NCBI GenBank assembly: GCA_937995875.1
Contig: CALKIW010000105.1
Span: 1-12,445 of the forward strand
Direction: 5' to 3'
From: an uncultured Bacteroidales bacterium
GTDB lineage: Bacteria; Bacteroidota; Bacteroidia; Bacteroidales; Bacteroidaceae
Length of the DNA: 12,445 bases
The notes beneath the pieces were generated by a model. It saw only the letters and a list, made by a program, of their open reading frames with translations. It was not told where the DNA came from and did no database searches. The position numbers were made by a program, and so were the translations under genes. Positions 6,341 to 12,445 of this stretch are shown here, in pieces (within the stretch, counting starts at the first letter, position 1; every line of letters begins with the position of its first letter).

Positions 6341-8171
6341 ACGCAATTCTCCGTTTCTGCAACACCGCCGCTTCGCGTTCACGCTCCGGCGACAGTTTGC
6401 CGTTCATATATTGTTCGATCATCACCCCAGCCATAGGCACGGCAAACTCTGCTCCGAACCCACCGTTTTCCACATAGACCGAGATGGCTATCTTGGGGTT
6501 GTTCATCGGGGCAAAGCCCATAAACACAGAGTGGTCTTGCCCACGATTCTGCGCCGTTCCCGTCTTGCCGCAAATCTCAAAAGGCAAGCTGCTCAAGTGT
6601 CTGCACGTTCCGCCCAGCACCGACGACCTCATTCCGGCCACCGTCAAATCGTAGGCACGTCGGTTGGCCATGGTGTAATGACGGCGCGTGAAAGTCGTGT
6701 CGAGCGGCTCGCCCTGCACCTTTCTGACCACGTGAGGGACATAATAGTAGCCCCGATTGGCTATTGTTGCCCCAAGATTGGCTATCTGGAGCGGTGTGAG
6801 ATTCACCTCTCCCTGCCCGATAGAGATACTAATGACGGTCAGTCCGTTCCATGATTTTCTGTAGGCTTTGTCGTAGAACGCAGCATTGGGAATCAATCCA
6901 CGCTTCTCGCCGGGGAGGTCGATGCCCAACCGATAACCAAAGCCCATACTCACCATATAGTCTCGCCATGTGTCCATCGCCTGCTGAACGCTCTTGTATT
7001 TTCTGCGATTGCCTATCATATAATAAAGCCCCCAACAGAAGAATGCGTTGCACGACGTGCTGAGCGCAGGCACAATGGAAACCGGAGAGGCGTGACCGTG
7101 ACACCCCACGTGGAGGCCGCGATAATAGAATCCGCGATGACACGAATAGCTGGTGTGGCCGTTGATGATGCCCTCGCTTAAGAATGTAAGCCCCTGCGAA
7201 GTTTTAAACGTGGAGCCGGGCGGGTACTGTCCCATGATGGCACGGTTGAGCAGGGGTTTCCAAGGGTCGCGAGACAACACCCGATGGGCCTTGCTCCGCT
7301 TTTTCCCTTCAAGCAATCGAGGGTCGTAGGAGGGCGAGGAGACCAGACAAAGCACCTCTCCCGTTTGCGGATCTATGGCGACAATGGCGCCGATTTTCCC
7401 TTCGAGCAACCGCTCGCCGAGTGCCTGAAGATTGATGTCTATGCCCAACGTAAGGTCTTTTCCGGCTTTTGGCCGGTGGTCGAATTTGCCTTCCTGATAT
7501 TTCCCCTGAATACGACCGTGAGCATCACGAAGCAAAATCTGTACACCTTTCTCACCCCGAAGCTGCTTCTCATAGCTGCGTTCCACGCCCAGTTTGCCTA
7601 TATAGTCGCCGGGCTGGTAATAGTCGTCATCGTCGATGTCGGCCTGCGACACCTCCGCCACCTCGCCCAACACGTGGGCGCCATGCGGATAAGTGTAATT
7701 CCTGATGGCCCGTCTCTGGGCATAGAAACCCGGAAAACGATACATTTTCTCCTGAAACACGCTGAAATCCTTGTCGTCCACCTGAGTCATGAACAACTGT
7801 TGGGTGAAACGAGAATAACCGGGATTTCTACGCCGGTCTTTGATTTCGCTCATCCGCTGTATGAAATATTCCTTGCTAATACCCAGTGTCTGACAGAAAT
7901 CCAAGGTGTCCAAGCGGTCCCTCGCCTCGTTTACCACCACCATGATGTCGTAGGAAGGCTGGTTGTAGACTAAAAGACTGCCGTTCCGGTCACGTATGAC
8001 GCCACGCGAAGGATACTCCACTTTCTTGAGAAAAGCATTCGAATCGGCACTCTTCCGATAGTCGTCGCTGACGAGCTGGAGCGTGAAAAGGCGGATGATG
8101 TAGATTGTCACGATGACAACAGCAGCACCACCGATCACGAATTTTCTTTTTTCAAGGTCGAAGTCCTTCAT
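6321..8171 (-). CDS. mrdA: Penicillin-binding protein 2 (class B transpeptidase)
   Basis: PBP2 cross-links new peptidoglycan in the periplasm as partner of RodA. The 616-aa protein has a short cytoplasmic N-terminus, one membrane anchor (about 11-30), a pedestal/dimerisation domain (about 50-230, with the typical YPSRGVIRDRNGSLL at 53-67) and a C-terminal transpeptidase domain. Active-site motifs are complete: S320-T-F-K323 within QYPPGSTFKTSQG, S373-C-N375, and K536-T-G538 within EICGKTGTAQ. Thus it should be catalytically competent and a beta-lactam target. Length is normal for PBP2. Its ATG directly abuts the mreD stop, and its end overlaps the rodA start, so all are in one transcript. Confidence 0.96.
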   Translation of the reverse strand: MKDFDLEKRKFVIGGAAVVIVTIYIIRLFTLQLVSDDYRKSADSNAFLKKVEYPSRGVIRDRNGSLLVYNQPSYDIMVVVNEARDRLDTLDFCQTLGISKEYFIQRMSEIKDRRRNPGYSRFTQQLFMTQVDDKDFSVFQEKMYRFPGFYAQRRAIRNYTYPHGAHVLGEVAEVSQADIDDDDYYQPGDYIGKLGVERSYEKQLRGEKGVQILLRDAHGRIQGKYQEGKFDHRPKAGKDLTLGIDINLQALGERLLEGKIGAIVAIDPQTGEVLCLVSSPSYDPRLLEGKKRSKAHRVLSRDPWKPLLNRAIMGQYPPGSTFKTSQGLTFLSEGIINGHTSYSCHRGFYYRGLHVGCHGHASPVSIVPALSTSCNAFFCWGLYYMIGNRRKYKSVQQAMDTWRDYMVSMGFGYRLGIDLPGEKRGLIPNAAFYDKAYRKSWNGLTVISISIGQGEVNLTPLQIANLGATIANRGYYYVPHVVRKVQGEPLDTTFTRRHYTMANRRAYDLTVAGMRSSVLGGTCRHLSSLPFEICGKTGTAQNRGQDHSVFMGFAPMNNPKIAISVYVENGGFGAEFAVPMAGVMIEQYMNGKLSPEREREAAVLQKRRIAYGSNHR

Positions 8172-8672
8172 CTACTCCTTTCTCAAATTATCCACCACCA
8201 TGATGAGAATTACCGTCAAGACGGTGCTTCCCAAGATATTCAGTCCCCACTCTTTCCAATTAAAAAAGTCGAAAAATTCTATGGTGAAGAACGGCAGACA
8301 ATAGGCCAGCGTGAGTATAATCACATGATACAAGTATCTGGAAAAACCGAGCGTAGAGATGCCCGGACGCAGTTCTTCGTCGCTGTCGCGCTGAATAAAC
8401 AGTTCCATCACGTAGGGTTGCAGCATGGCAACCATAGTCATGGAAGCAACGGCCACGCCGGGAGTATTTGAAAAAATATCCACGCTCAAGCCTAACAAAA
8501 AGCTCCAAACCAATATTCCCCATTTGGGGAAACCACGCTTGAAAGAGACGACAAAATAGACGTATAGCAGGGGGGTGGCATAATCGAACAGGTGAATATG
8601 ATTCAATACCAACACCTGTGCCAACAATAAAATAACAAATAGCAACAAACGCCGCAGAAACGCTATATCCAT
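8172..8672 (-). CDS. mreD: Rod shape-determining membrane protein MreD
   Basis: A 166-aa integral membrane protein with about five hydrophobic segments (roughly 6-24, 30-46, 51-66, 112-131 and 146-162). The GLSVDIFSNTPG segment (61-72) matches the conserved acidic position in the MreD family, and position in the operon between mreC and mrdA confirms the call. MreD is an inner-membrane scaffold that binds MreC in the Rod complex; it has no known enzymatic activity. It starts 2 nt after the mreC stop and its stop touches the mrdA ATG, so expression is likely coupled. Confidence 0.9.
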   Translation of the reverse strand: MDIAFLRRLLLFVILLLAQVLVLNHIHLFDYATPLLYVYFVVSFKRGFPKWGILVWSFLLGLSVDIFSNTPGVAVASMTMVAMLQPYVMELFIQRDSDEELRPGISTLGFSRYLYHVIILTLAYCLPFFTIEFFDFFNWKEWGLNILGSTVLTVILIMVVDNLRKE

Positions 8673-8674
8673 AA

Positions 8675-9541
8675 CTATTTACCCTCCATGAATTTCAACG
8701 AGTCCTGAGCCGACCGGAGTGTCTCCAACCGCTCCCGCATGGGCTTGTTATCGATTACACAAACGTCGCGCAAGCGGGCAAAATCAGTGGAAAGTTCCAC
8801 TTGCAGACGATAGGACAAGCCGTCGGGGGAGTTGTAGACGTGCAGAATTTTACCTATGGCAATGCCGGGCGGGAACACCGACGAATAGCCACTGGTTTCT
8901 ATCCATTCGTACAATTTGAAGTGGGCATGGCGCGGAATATCGTCCACATAAGCCAGTTTGCGGTCGCCACCCTGCCAATGCAGATACCCGAAATAATTGC
9001 GTCCGCGTATCTGACAGCTGATGTTGGAACGGATATTCAACACCGGGATAACCACCGAATAGTGGGGCGAGGCCAGATACACAATGCCCACCACACCACT
9101 TCCACAAGCCACTCCCATGTCTTTGGTCACCCCATCGGCCGTTCCCTTGTCGATGGTGATGAGATTGTCGGGGCTGTTGAGCCTGTTGCTCACCACCTTA
9201 GCGGGTATCAGCCTGTAGTCTTTCAGCTGTTCAAACTGACCCTTTCTCATCCACAAGCTGTCTCCGGTCGCTGTCGCGAGCTTGTCGGAAAGTTCCTTCA
9301 CCTGCTGCTCTAAATAGAGATTGCGCTGCGTGAGTTCCGCATTCACCTTGGATAGCGAGAAAAACGATTCGACTTCCGCGCTCCAAGACAACACCTTGCC
9401 GGACACAACATTGGCCGACGTGAACCATACGCTGCCCTGATAGCTGTTGTATTGGAACAGCAATACCATACTGATTACTTCCAATAACAGAAAAACTAAC
9501 CAGTGATTGTATTTGGCAAGGAATTCTAAAAGATTACGCAT
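8675..9541 (-). CDS. mreC: Rod shape-determining protein MreC
   Basis: MreC links cytoplasmic MreB filaments to periplasmic PBP2. The 288-aa protein has a short cytoplasmic end, a transmembrane helix (about 13-29), a coiled coil (about 62-92, with ELTQRNLYLEQQVKELSDKL) and a periplasmic beta-barrel pair. Family signatures are VVSNRLNSPDNLITIDKG (116-133), GVVGIV (149-154), and FPPGIAIGKI near 223-232. Length is normal. It follows mreB after a 140-nt gap, the longest within the mreB-rodA run, which contains a strong stem-loop. Confidence 0.94.
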   Translation of the reverse strand: MRNLLEFLAKYNHWLVFLLLEVISMVLLFQYNSYQGSVWFTSANVVSGKVLSWSAEVESFFSLSKVNAELTQRNLYLEQQVKELSDKLATATGDSLWMRKGQFEQLKDYRLIPAKVVSNRLNSPDNLITIDKGTADGVTKDMGVACGSGVVGIVYLASPHYSVVIPVLNIRSNISCQIRGRNYFGYLHWQGGDRKLAYVDDIPRHAHFKLYEWIETSGYSSVFPPGIAIGKILHVYNSPDGLSYRLQVELSTDFARLRDVCVIDNKPMRERLETLRSAQDSLKFMEGK

Positions 9542-9572
9542 CGTGTCAAACGTTGAACTCCGAACCTTGCGA

Positions 9573-9635
9573 TTTAAACTTTATGATAGGCCTGCAGCTC
9601 GACGACTACATCCGTCGGTAATCATAAAGGTTAAA
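9573..9635 (-). promoter_or_regulatory. Stem-loop in the mreB-mreC intergenic gap
   Basis: A 15-position stem pairs TTTAAaCTTTATGAT (9573-9587) with ATCATAAAGgTTAAA (9621-9635) with a single mismatch. A second hairpin CGACG/CGTCG (9600-9604 with 9613-9617, loop of 8) lies in its loop. Outside it, TTGAAC/GTTCAA (9553-9558 with 9651-9656) can close an even larger structure. No T-run follows on the coding strand, so termination is unlikely. It could mark an mRNA processing or stability site that lets mreB be expressed more than the downstream genes; that is inference. Confidence 0.5.
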
Positions 9636-9681
9636 CTCCAAAAGTCCGGCGTTCAAATTAAATGAGTTTAAAGGCAGCGGC

Positions 9682-10704
9682 TTATCTCATCAGGAAAGAG
9701 AAGCGACCCACGTTTTTCAAAGCAATGCCGGCTCCTTTGGCCACACTGTGCAAGGGGTCATCTGCAATGTGGAAGGGAATATTGATCTTAGCCCTCAACC
9801 GTCTGTCCAGACCACGAAGCAGTGCTCCGCCACCCGACAGATAGATGCCGTTCTTCACAATGTCGGCATACAGCTCCGGCGGCGTGGCCTCCAAGGCGGA
9901 AAGTACGGCATTTTCGATTTTGGCCACCGTCTTATCCAGACAATGGGCAATTTCCTGATAGCAAACGGGCACCTCCATAGGCAAAGCCGTGATGCGGTTA
10001 GGCCCGTGCACAACATAGTCTTCGGGTGCTTCATCGCCAAGGTCGGTCAGGGCCGAGCCTACGTGAATCTTGATACGCTCGGCCATGCGCTCGGATACCT
10101 TCACATTGTGTTGGCGGCTCATATACTCCTGAATATCAGCCGTGAGGTCGTCACCGGCAACACGTATAGAGTTGTTGCTCACGATGCCACCAAGCGAAAT
10201 GACAGCAATTTCCGTAGAGCCTCCCCCGATGTCGACAATCATGTTGCCCTCAGGTGCTTCCACATCAATACCGATACCAATGGCAGCAGCCATCGGCTCA
10301 AAAAGCAAATACACGTCGCGACCGTCGGCATGCTCGGCCGAGTCTCTCACGGCACGAAGTTCCACCTCGGTTGATCCGGAGGGAACACCAATCACCATGC
10401 GCAACGACGGCGAGAACAGACGTGAGCCGGTATGTACCATTTTGATGAGCCCGCGCATCATCTGTTCGCAGGCCGTAAAGTCGGCTATCACACCGTCGCG
10501 CAAGGGGCGGATGGTGCGGATGTTGTCGTGTGTTTTCTCATACATCATTTTGGCAGCCTCGCCCACAGCAATCATCTTGTCGGTGCGACGGTCTAACGCC
10601 ACCACAGAAGGCTCGTCCACAACCACCTTGTTATCACTGATGATAATGGTGTTGGCCGTACCCAAGTCCATGGCTATTTCTTGAATAAACGAAAAAAATC
10701 CCAT
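9682..10704 (-). CDS. mreB: Rod shape-determining protein MreB (bacterial actin)
   Basis: MreB is the actin-like ATPase whose short membrane-bound filaments guide the elongation machinery. The 340-aa length is typical. Actin-fold motifs: phosphate-1 DLGTANT (13-19), VIGVPSG (104-110), phosphate-2 DIGGGSTE (158-165), the adenosine-site block SGGGALLRGLD (290-300) and the closing VAKGAGIAL (321-329). The N-terminal MGFFSFIQEIA could serve as an amphipathic membrane-binding segment. A 12-bp inverted repeat lies just upstream, and a stem-loop lies between it and mreC. Confidence 0.97.
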   Translation of the reverse strand: MGFFSFIQEIAMDLGTANTIIISDNKVVVDEPSVVALDRRTDKMIAVGEAAKMMYEKTHDNIRTIRPLRDGVIADFTACEQMMRGLIKMVHTGSRLFSPSLRMVIGVPSGSTEVELRAVRDSAEHADGRDVYLLFEPMAAAIGIGIDVEAPEGNMIVDIGGGSTEIAVISLGGIVSNNSIRVAGDDLTADIQEYMSRQHNVKVSERMAERIKIHVGSALTDLGDEAPEDYVVHGPNRITALPMEVPVCYQEIAHCLDKTVAKIENAVLSALEATPPELYADIVKNGIYLSGGGALLRGLDRRLRAKINIPFHIADDPLHSVAKGAGIALKNVGRFSFLMR

Positions 10705-10720
10705 TGTTTGAAATCATCTG

Positions 10721-10776
10721 TTTGCATGGCTTCGCGCTTTCACACATCTGCTTGTCGTGAAGTCAAGCCATGCAAA
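10721..10776 (-). promoter_or_regulatory. Inverted repeat just upstream of mreB
   Basis: Perfect 12-bp arms TTTGCATGGCTT (10721-10732) and AAGCCATGCAAA (10765-10776) flank 32 nt, within which TTCAC/GTGAA (10739-10743 with 10757-10761) can pair. The element ends 16 nt before the mreB ATG. It might be a protein-binding operator or an mRNA fold controlling mreB translation. It is not a terminator for purH, since no T-tract follows on the coding strand. No clear -7 box was found in this 190-nt gap. Confidence 0.5.
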
Positions 10777-10894
10777 TCACGGATTAATATTTTTATGAAT
10801 AAAACTCTGCTTTTCTTAGTGGTGAATATGGTGTCGGGAAACGACCACCGAGCAGTCTGCACACGGTGTTTCGCGTGCCACTACCCCATCACTT

Positions 10895-11494
10895 CTATTG
10901 CTGCTCACAAAACCAGTTGTGGATGGCCGTATCGTAGTGGCTGCTCACCCCAAAGGCGCGCTCAGCAAACATCCTGCGATCGGCAAGCTCTGTCTTGGCT
11001 CCGTTCTGCTTGAGGATGTCGAGCAACACGCTGTATTCTGCCTTGCTTGGCACAATCACCACATCCTTGAAATTCTTGGCGCCGGCGCGAATCAGCGAAA
11101 TGCCGCCAATATCTATCTTCTCGATGACATCCTGCTCCGACGCACCACTGGCCACCGTTTGCTCAAAGGGGTAGAGGTCTACAACCACCAAGTCGATAGC
11201 CGGAATTTCATATTTCTGCATTTCCTCCCGGTCGCCCTCGTTGTCACGACGGGCCAATATTCCGCCAAACACCTTCGGATGCAGCGTCTTCACTCTGCCG
11301 CCCAAGATTGACGGATAGGTCGTCACTTCTTCTACCTTCTGACATTCATAGCCCAACCCCTCAATGAAGGATTGTGTGCCGCCGGTACTCAGGAACTTCA
11401 CTCCCTCCTGATTCAGTTTCGCAAGCAGCTCCTCCAAGCCGTCCTTATGGAAAACTGAAATCAGGGCAGTCTTAATTTCTTTTGTTTCAGACAT
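10895..11494 (-). CDS. purH: IMP cyclohydrolase, stand-alone (N-terminal half of PurH)
   Basis: This 199-aa protein matches only the N-terminal, MGS-fold IMP cyclohydrolase domain of PurH, which closes FAICAR to IMP in the last step of de novo purine synthesis. Key blocks are ALISVFHKDG (10-19), FLSTGGT (34-40), LGGRVKTLHPKVFGGILARR (64-83), DLVVVDLYPF (101-110) and IDIGGISLIRAGAKN (127-141). Residues equivalent to the catalytic Lys66, Tyr104, Asp125 and Lys137 of animal ATIC are visible as Lys69, Tyr108, Asp128 and Lys140. The roughly 300-residue AICAR transformylase domain is absent: a TAG stop follows FCEQQ, and only 190 nt separate it from mreB. The protein ends cleanly at the domain border, so it looks like a true single-domain enzyme and not a frameshifted bifunctional one. 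It lies upstream of mreB on the same strand. Confidence 0.92.
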   Translation of the reverse strand: MSETKEIKTALISVFHKDGLEELLAKLNQEGVKFLSTGGTQSFIEGLGYECQKVEEVTTYPSILGGRVKTLHPKVFGGILARRDNEGDREEMQKYEIPAIDLVVVDLYPFEQTVASGASEQDVIEKIDIGGISLIRAGAKNFKDVVIVPSKAEYSVLLDILKQNGAKTELADRRMFAERAFGVSSHYDTAIHNWFCEQQ

Positions 11495-11807
11495 ATAATT
11501 AACGTACGTTTATATGATTAAGTTGCAACTCGAATGGTGCAAAGTTACTAATTTTTTAGGAATGAAGATGATGTTTACCTATAATTTATTAAGGAGACCC
11601 CATGAAATTGTTGCACATCAAGCAGGTTACCGCCCAGAGCCTTAACAAAATGCTCAAACGTCTACGAATCGTATGCCTCACAAACCGATGATTGTCGAGG
11701 GCCTTTTCAGCCGGAAAAAGCACTTCCGCTGTTGGTTTCACTGCGATATTTTGCCACAACGAATTTTCAGTTTCACCTTAAACCGAAGCTGCCGTCGCCT
11801 ATTGGTA
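11495..11807. other. Intergenic region upstream of purH
   Basis: The purH-proximal part holds its -7 box and a 45-nt leader. The rest has no convincing gene. A 29-codon frame (11602-11691, +, beginning MKLLHIKQVTAQSL) follows AAGGAG at a good distance, but it resembles nothing I know and such sites are little used in this phylum, so it is noted and not called. Confidence 0.4.
11540..11547 (-). promoter_or_regulatory. -7 promoter box upstream of purH
   Basis: On the minus strand this reads TAACTTTG, an exact TAnnTTTG match, preceded by an A-rich run ending TTAG as at holB. The leader to the purH ATG would be about 38 nt. No TTTG -33 element is visible at the usual spacing. It may drive purH alone or purH plus the mre operon. 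Confidence 0.55.
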
Positions 11808-12198
11808 TGTAAAAAAAGATTACCAGATTTTAACGATTGTTCACAAAGCATTCAGCATAAAAAGGGCTATGTTTTTCTCCTCTACATCCATCGGCAGTAT
11901 GTGAAAATCCTCCGCATACAGGGGATTGTATCGGAGCATCCTGCGGCAAAGCCTTAATCGCAGTATGGTTAAGCCTCGTCCGCCACACGGATAAGCCTTA
12001 GTCGCAAGGCGGTTAAGGCCTTCTCGAACTACCATTTGATACTCAACCGCGAAGGTCCAAACAAGAGACGCAACATCATATTTACAAAAGATACTGACTG
12101 TCAGCCGACTACGAATTATGTAAATTTTGCGAAATTCGGACCGAAACCTGTTTTGTTTTTAAATAAGCGAATTCTACGGAGGTGTTTGTAAAGAAAAA
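11808..12198 (-). repeat. Dispersed ~390-bp intergenic element, copy B
   Basis: Inverted partner of 1185-1576, collinear over its whole length with one 1-nt gap. On the minus strand it reads in the same order: TTTTTCTTTACAAAC (12184-12198), TTCGC.TATT, TCGTAGT (12108-12114), GTTTGG (12057-12062), TTCGCGGTTG, the twin hairpins (11951-12019), ATACAATCC (11923-11931), AACATAGCCCTTTTT (11859-11873), GCTGAA (11851-11856), GGTAATC..TTTTTACA (11808-11824). In its own orientation it points toward purH, ending about 260 nt before the purH promoter box. Short frames crossing it are not shared with copy A. Divergence suggests an old duplication or many unseen family members, not a recent insertion; no target-site duplication is apparent. 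Confidence 0.85.
11951..12019 (+). repeat. Twin hairpin module inside copy B
   Basis: Hairpin 1 (11951-11975): arms GCCTTAATCGC and ATGGTTAAGCC, loop AGT, partly decayed. Hairpin 2 (11995-12019): arms GCCTTAGTCGC and GCGGTTAAGGC, loop AAG; all 11 pairs form if G-U and U-G are allowed, and they do so only on the plus strand. Starts are 44 nt apart with a 19-nt spacer, as in copy A. Relative to the element, the strand favoured by wobble pairs is the same in both copies. Confidence 0.7.
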
Positions 12199-12412
12199 AC
12201 GCAATAGTGTAACCCCCTCTGCCATGTTCGCAGAGTTGTCTTCTGCCACGAGGGTGAGCCAAAATGGGCATAGGGGTTATTTTGGTTTTATACTTTTTTG
12301 TTTGTCGCCAGCCCATGGCAAACCGCTAAAAGCAAGGCTTTTTGCTTGGCGATTACAACACTAATCGCTATATTTGCAAATACTTTACGATCGGTCTATC
12401 GGCCCCTTGCTT
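12199..12412. other. Intergenic tail before a possible downstream gene
   Basis: No gene supported. It contains an inverted repeat CCAAAAT/ATTTTGG (12259-12265 with 12279-12285) followed by TTTTATACTTTTTT, a weak A/T-rich terminator candidate on the plus strand, and a small AAGCAA/TTGCTT hairpin near 12330-12347 that overlaps a promoter-like region. Confidence 0.35.
12346..12376 (+). promoter_or_regulatory. Promoter-like pair of boxes at the right end
   Basis: TTG at 12346-12348 is followed after 20 nt by TATATTTG at 12369-12376, an exact TAnnTTTG match with near-standard Bacteroidetes spacing. It points rightward to an ATG at 12413, giving a leader of about 30 nt. Confidence 0.45.
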
Positions 12413-12445
12413 ATGTATGACACATTCCTGAAGCATAAAGGCGGG
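12413..12445 (+). CDS. Possible 5' end of a gene leaving the window
   Basis: An open frame starts at ATG 12413 and reads MYDTFLKHKGG to the last base of the window. Only 11 codons are visible, too few to recognise a family. The support is a well-placed promoter-like sequence upstream and the absence of a stop. If real, it is transcribed divergently from purH, with copy B between them. Confidence 0.35.
   Translation, partial: MYDTFLKHKGG

Noticed and set aside
6341..6382. Upstream ATG of rodA at 6382
   Set aside because: It would add a Cys/Arg-rich 14-residue end and a 62-nt overlap with mrdA; the ATG at 6340 gives a more ordinary junction. Not excluded.
10798..10894. Terminator between purH and mreB
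   Set aside because: Only a bulged pairing of GAAAC..ACCG with CGGT..GTTTC was found and no T-run, so the purH transcript may continue into mreB.
11602..11691. 29-codon ORF with AAGGAG upstream
   Set aside because: Short, no recognisable family, and Shine-Dalgarno sites are poor start predictors in Bacteroidetes; probably chance.
11673..12035. Frames of 94 codons (+) and 64 codons (-) in and beside copy B
   Set aside because: No domain pattern, no conserved counterpart in copy A, and they cross the hairpins.
1..12445. CRISPR array, tRNA or rRNA gene, transposase, integrase or phage gene
   Set aside because: No regular short direct repeats with spacers, no cloverleaf or rRNA signature and no mobile-element protein were seen on either strand.

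Overview
The window looks like chromosomal DNA of a Bacteroidales bacterium, most likely Prevotellaceae. The evidence is the gene order (purH-mreB-mreC-mreD-mrdA-rodA next to holB-ricT-gldH), a GldH lipoprotein, starts without Shine-Dalgarno sites and with A-rich leaders, and promoter-like TAnnTTTG boxes of the Bacteroidetes sigma factor type. No species call is possible from this alone.

Layout. 1-869: a small 41-codon ORF followed by rpe (ribulose-phosphate 3-epimerase), both on +. 870-1847: almost 1 kb without a convincing gene; it holds copy A of a roughly 390-bp dispersed element (1185-1576), then a TAACTTTG promoter box and a structured leader. 1848-4778 (+): a tight three-gene operon, holB (clamp-loader delta prime), ricT (PSP1 family) and gldH (lipoprotein). 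4795-4862: a long perfect inverted repeat that serves as terminator for both convergent operons. 4871-11494 (-): the cell-elongation operon read right to left as mreB, mreC, mreD, mrdA (PBP2) and rodA, with purH upstream. 11495-12412: a second gene-poor stretch with the purH promoter box and copy B of the same element (11808-12198) in inverted orientation. The window ends with a promoter-like sequence and the first codons of a possible gene leaving the window.

How the genes work together. MreB filaments, the MreC/MreD membrane scaffold, the SEDS glycosyltransferase RodA and the transpeptidase PBP2 form the Rod complex that builds side-wall peptidoglycan. PurH here is only the IMP cyclohydrolase half of the usual bifunctional enzyme, so the formyltransferase step must be encoded elsewhere. 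HolB loads the replication clamp, RicT is a probable iron-sulfur RNA-processing or regulatory factor, and GldH is an envelope lipoprotein.

Main discovery. Copies A and B are collinear over about 390 nt with a single 1-nt gap and about 65% identity by hand count. Each contains two 25-nt hairpins spaced exactly 44 nt apart. Both copies lie upstream of an operon in the same orientation relative to it. They look like a non-coding, structured dispersed element that the protein genes do not explain.
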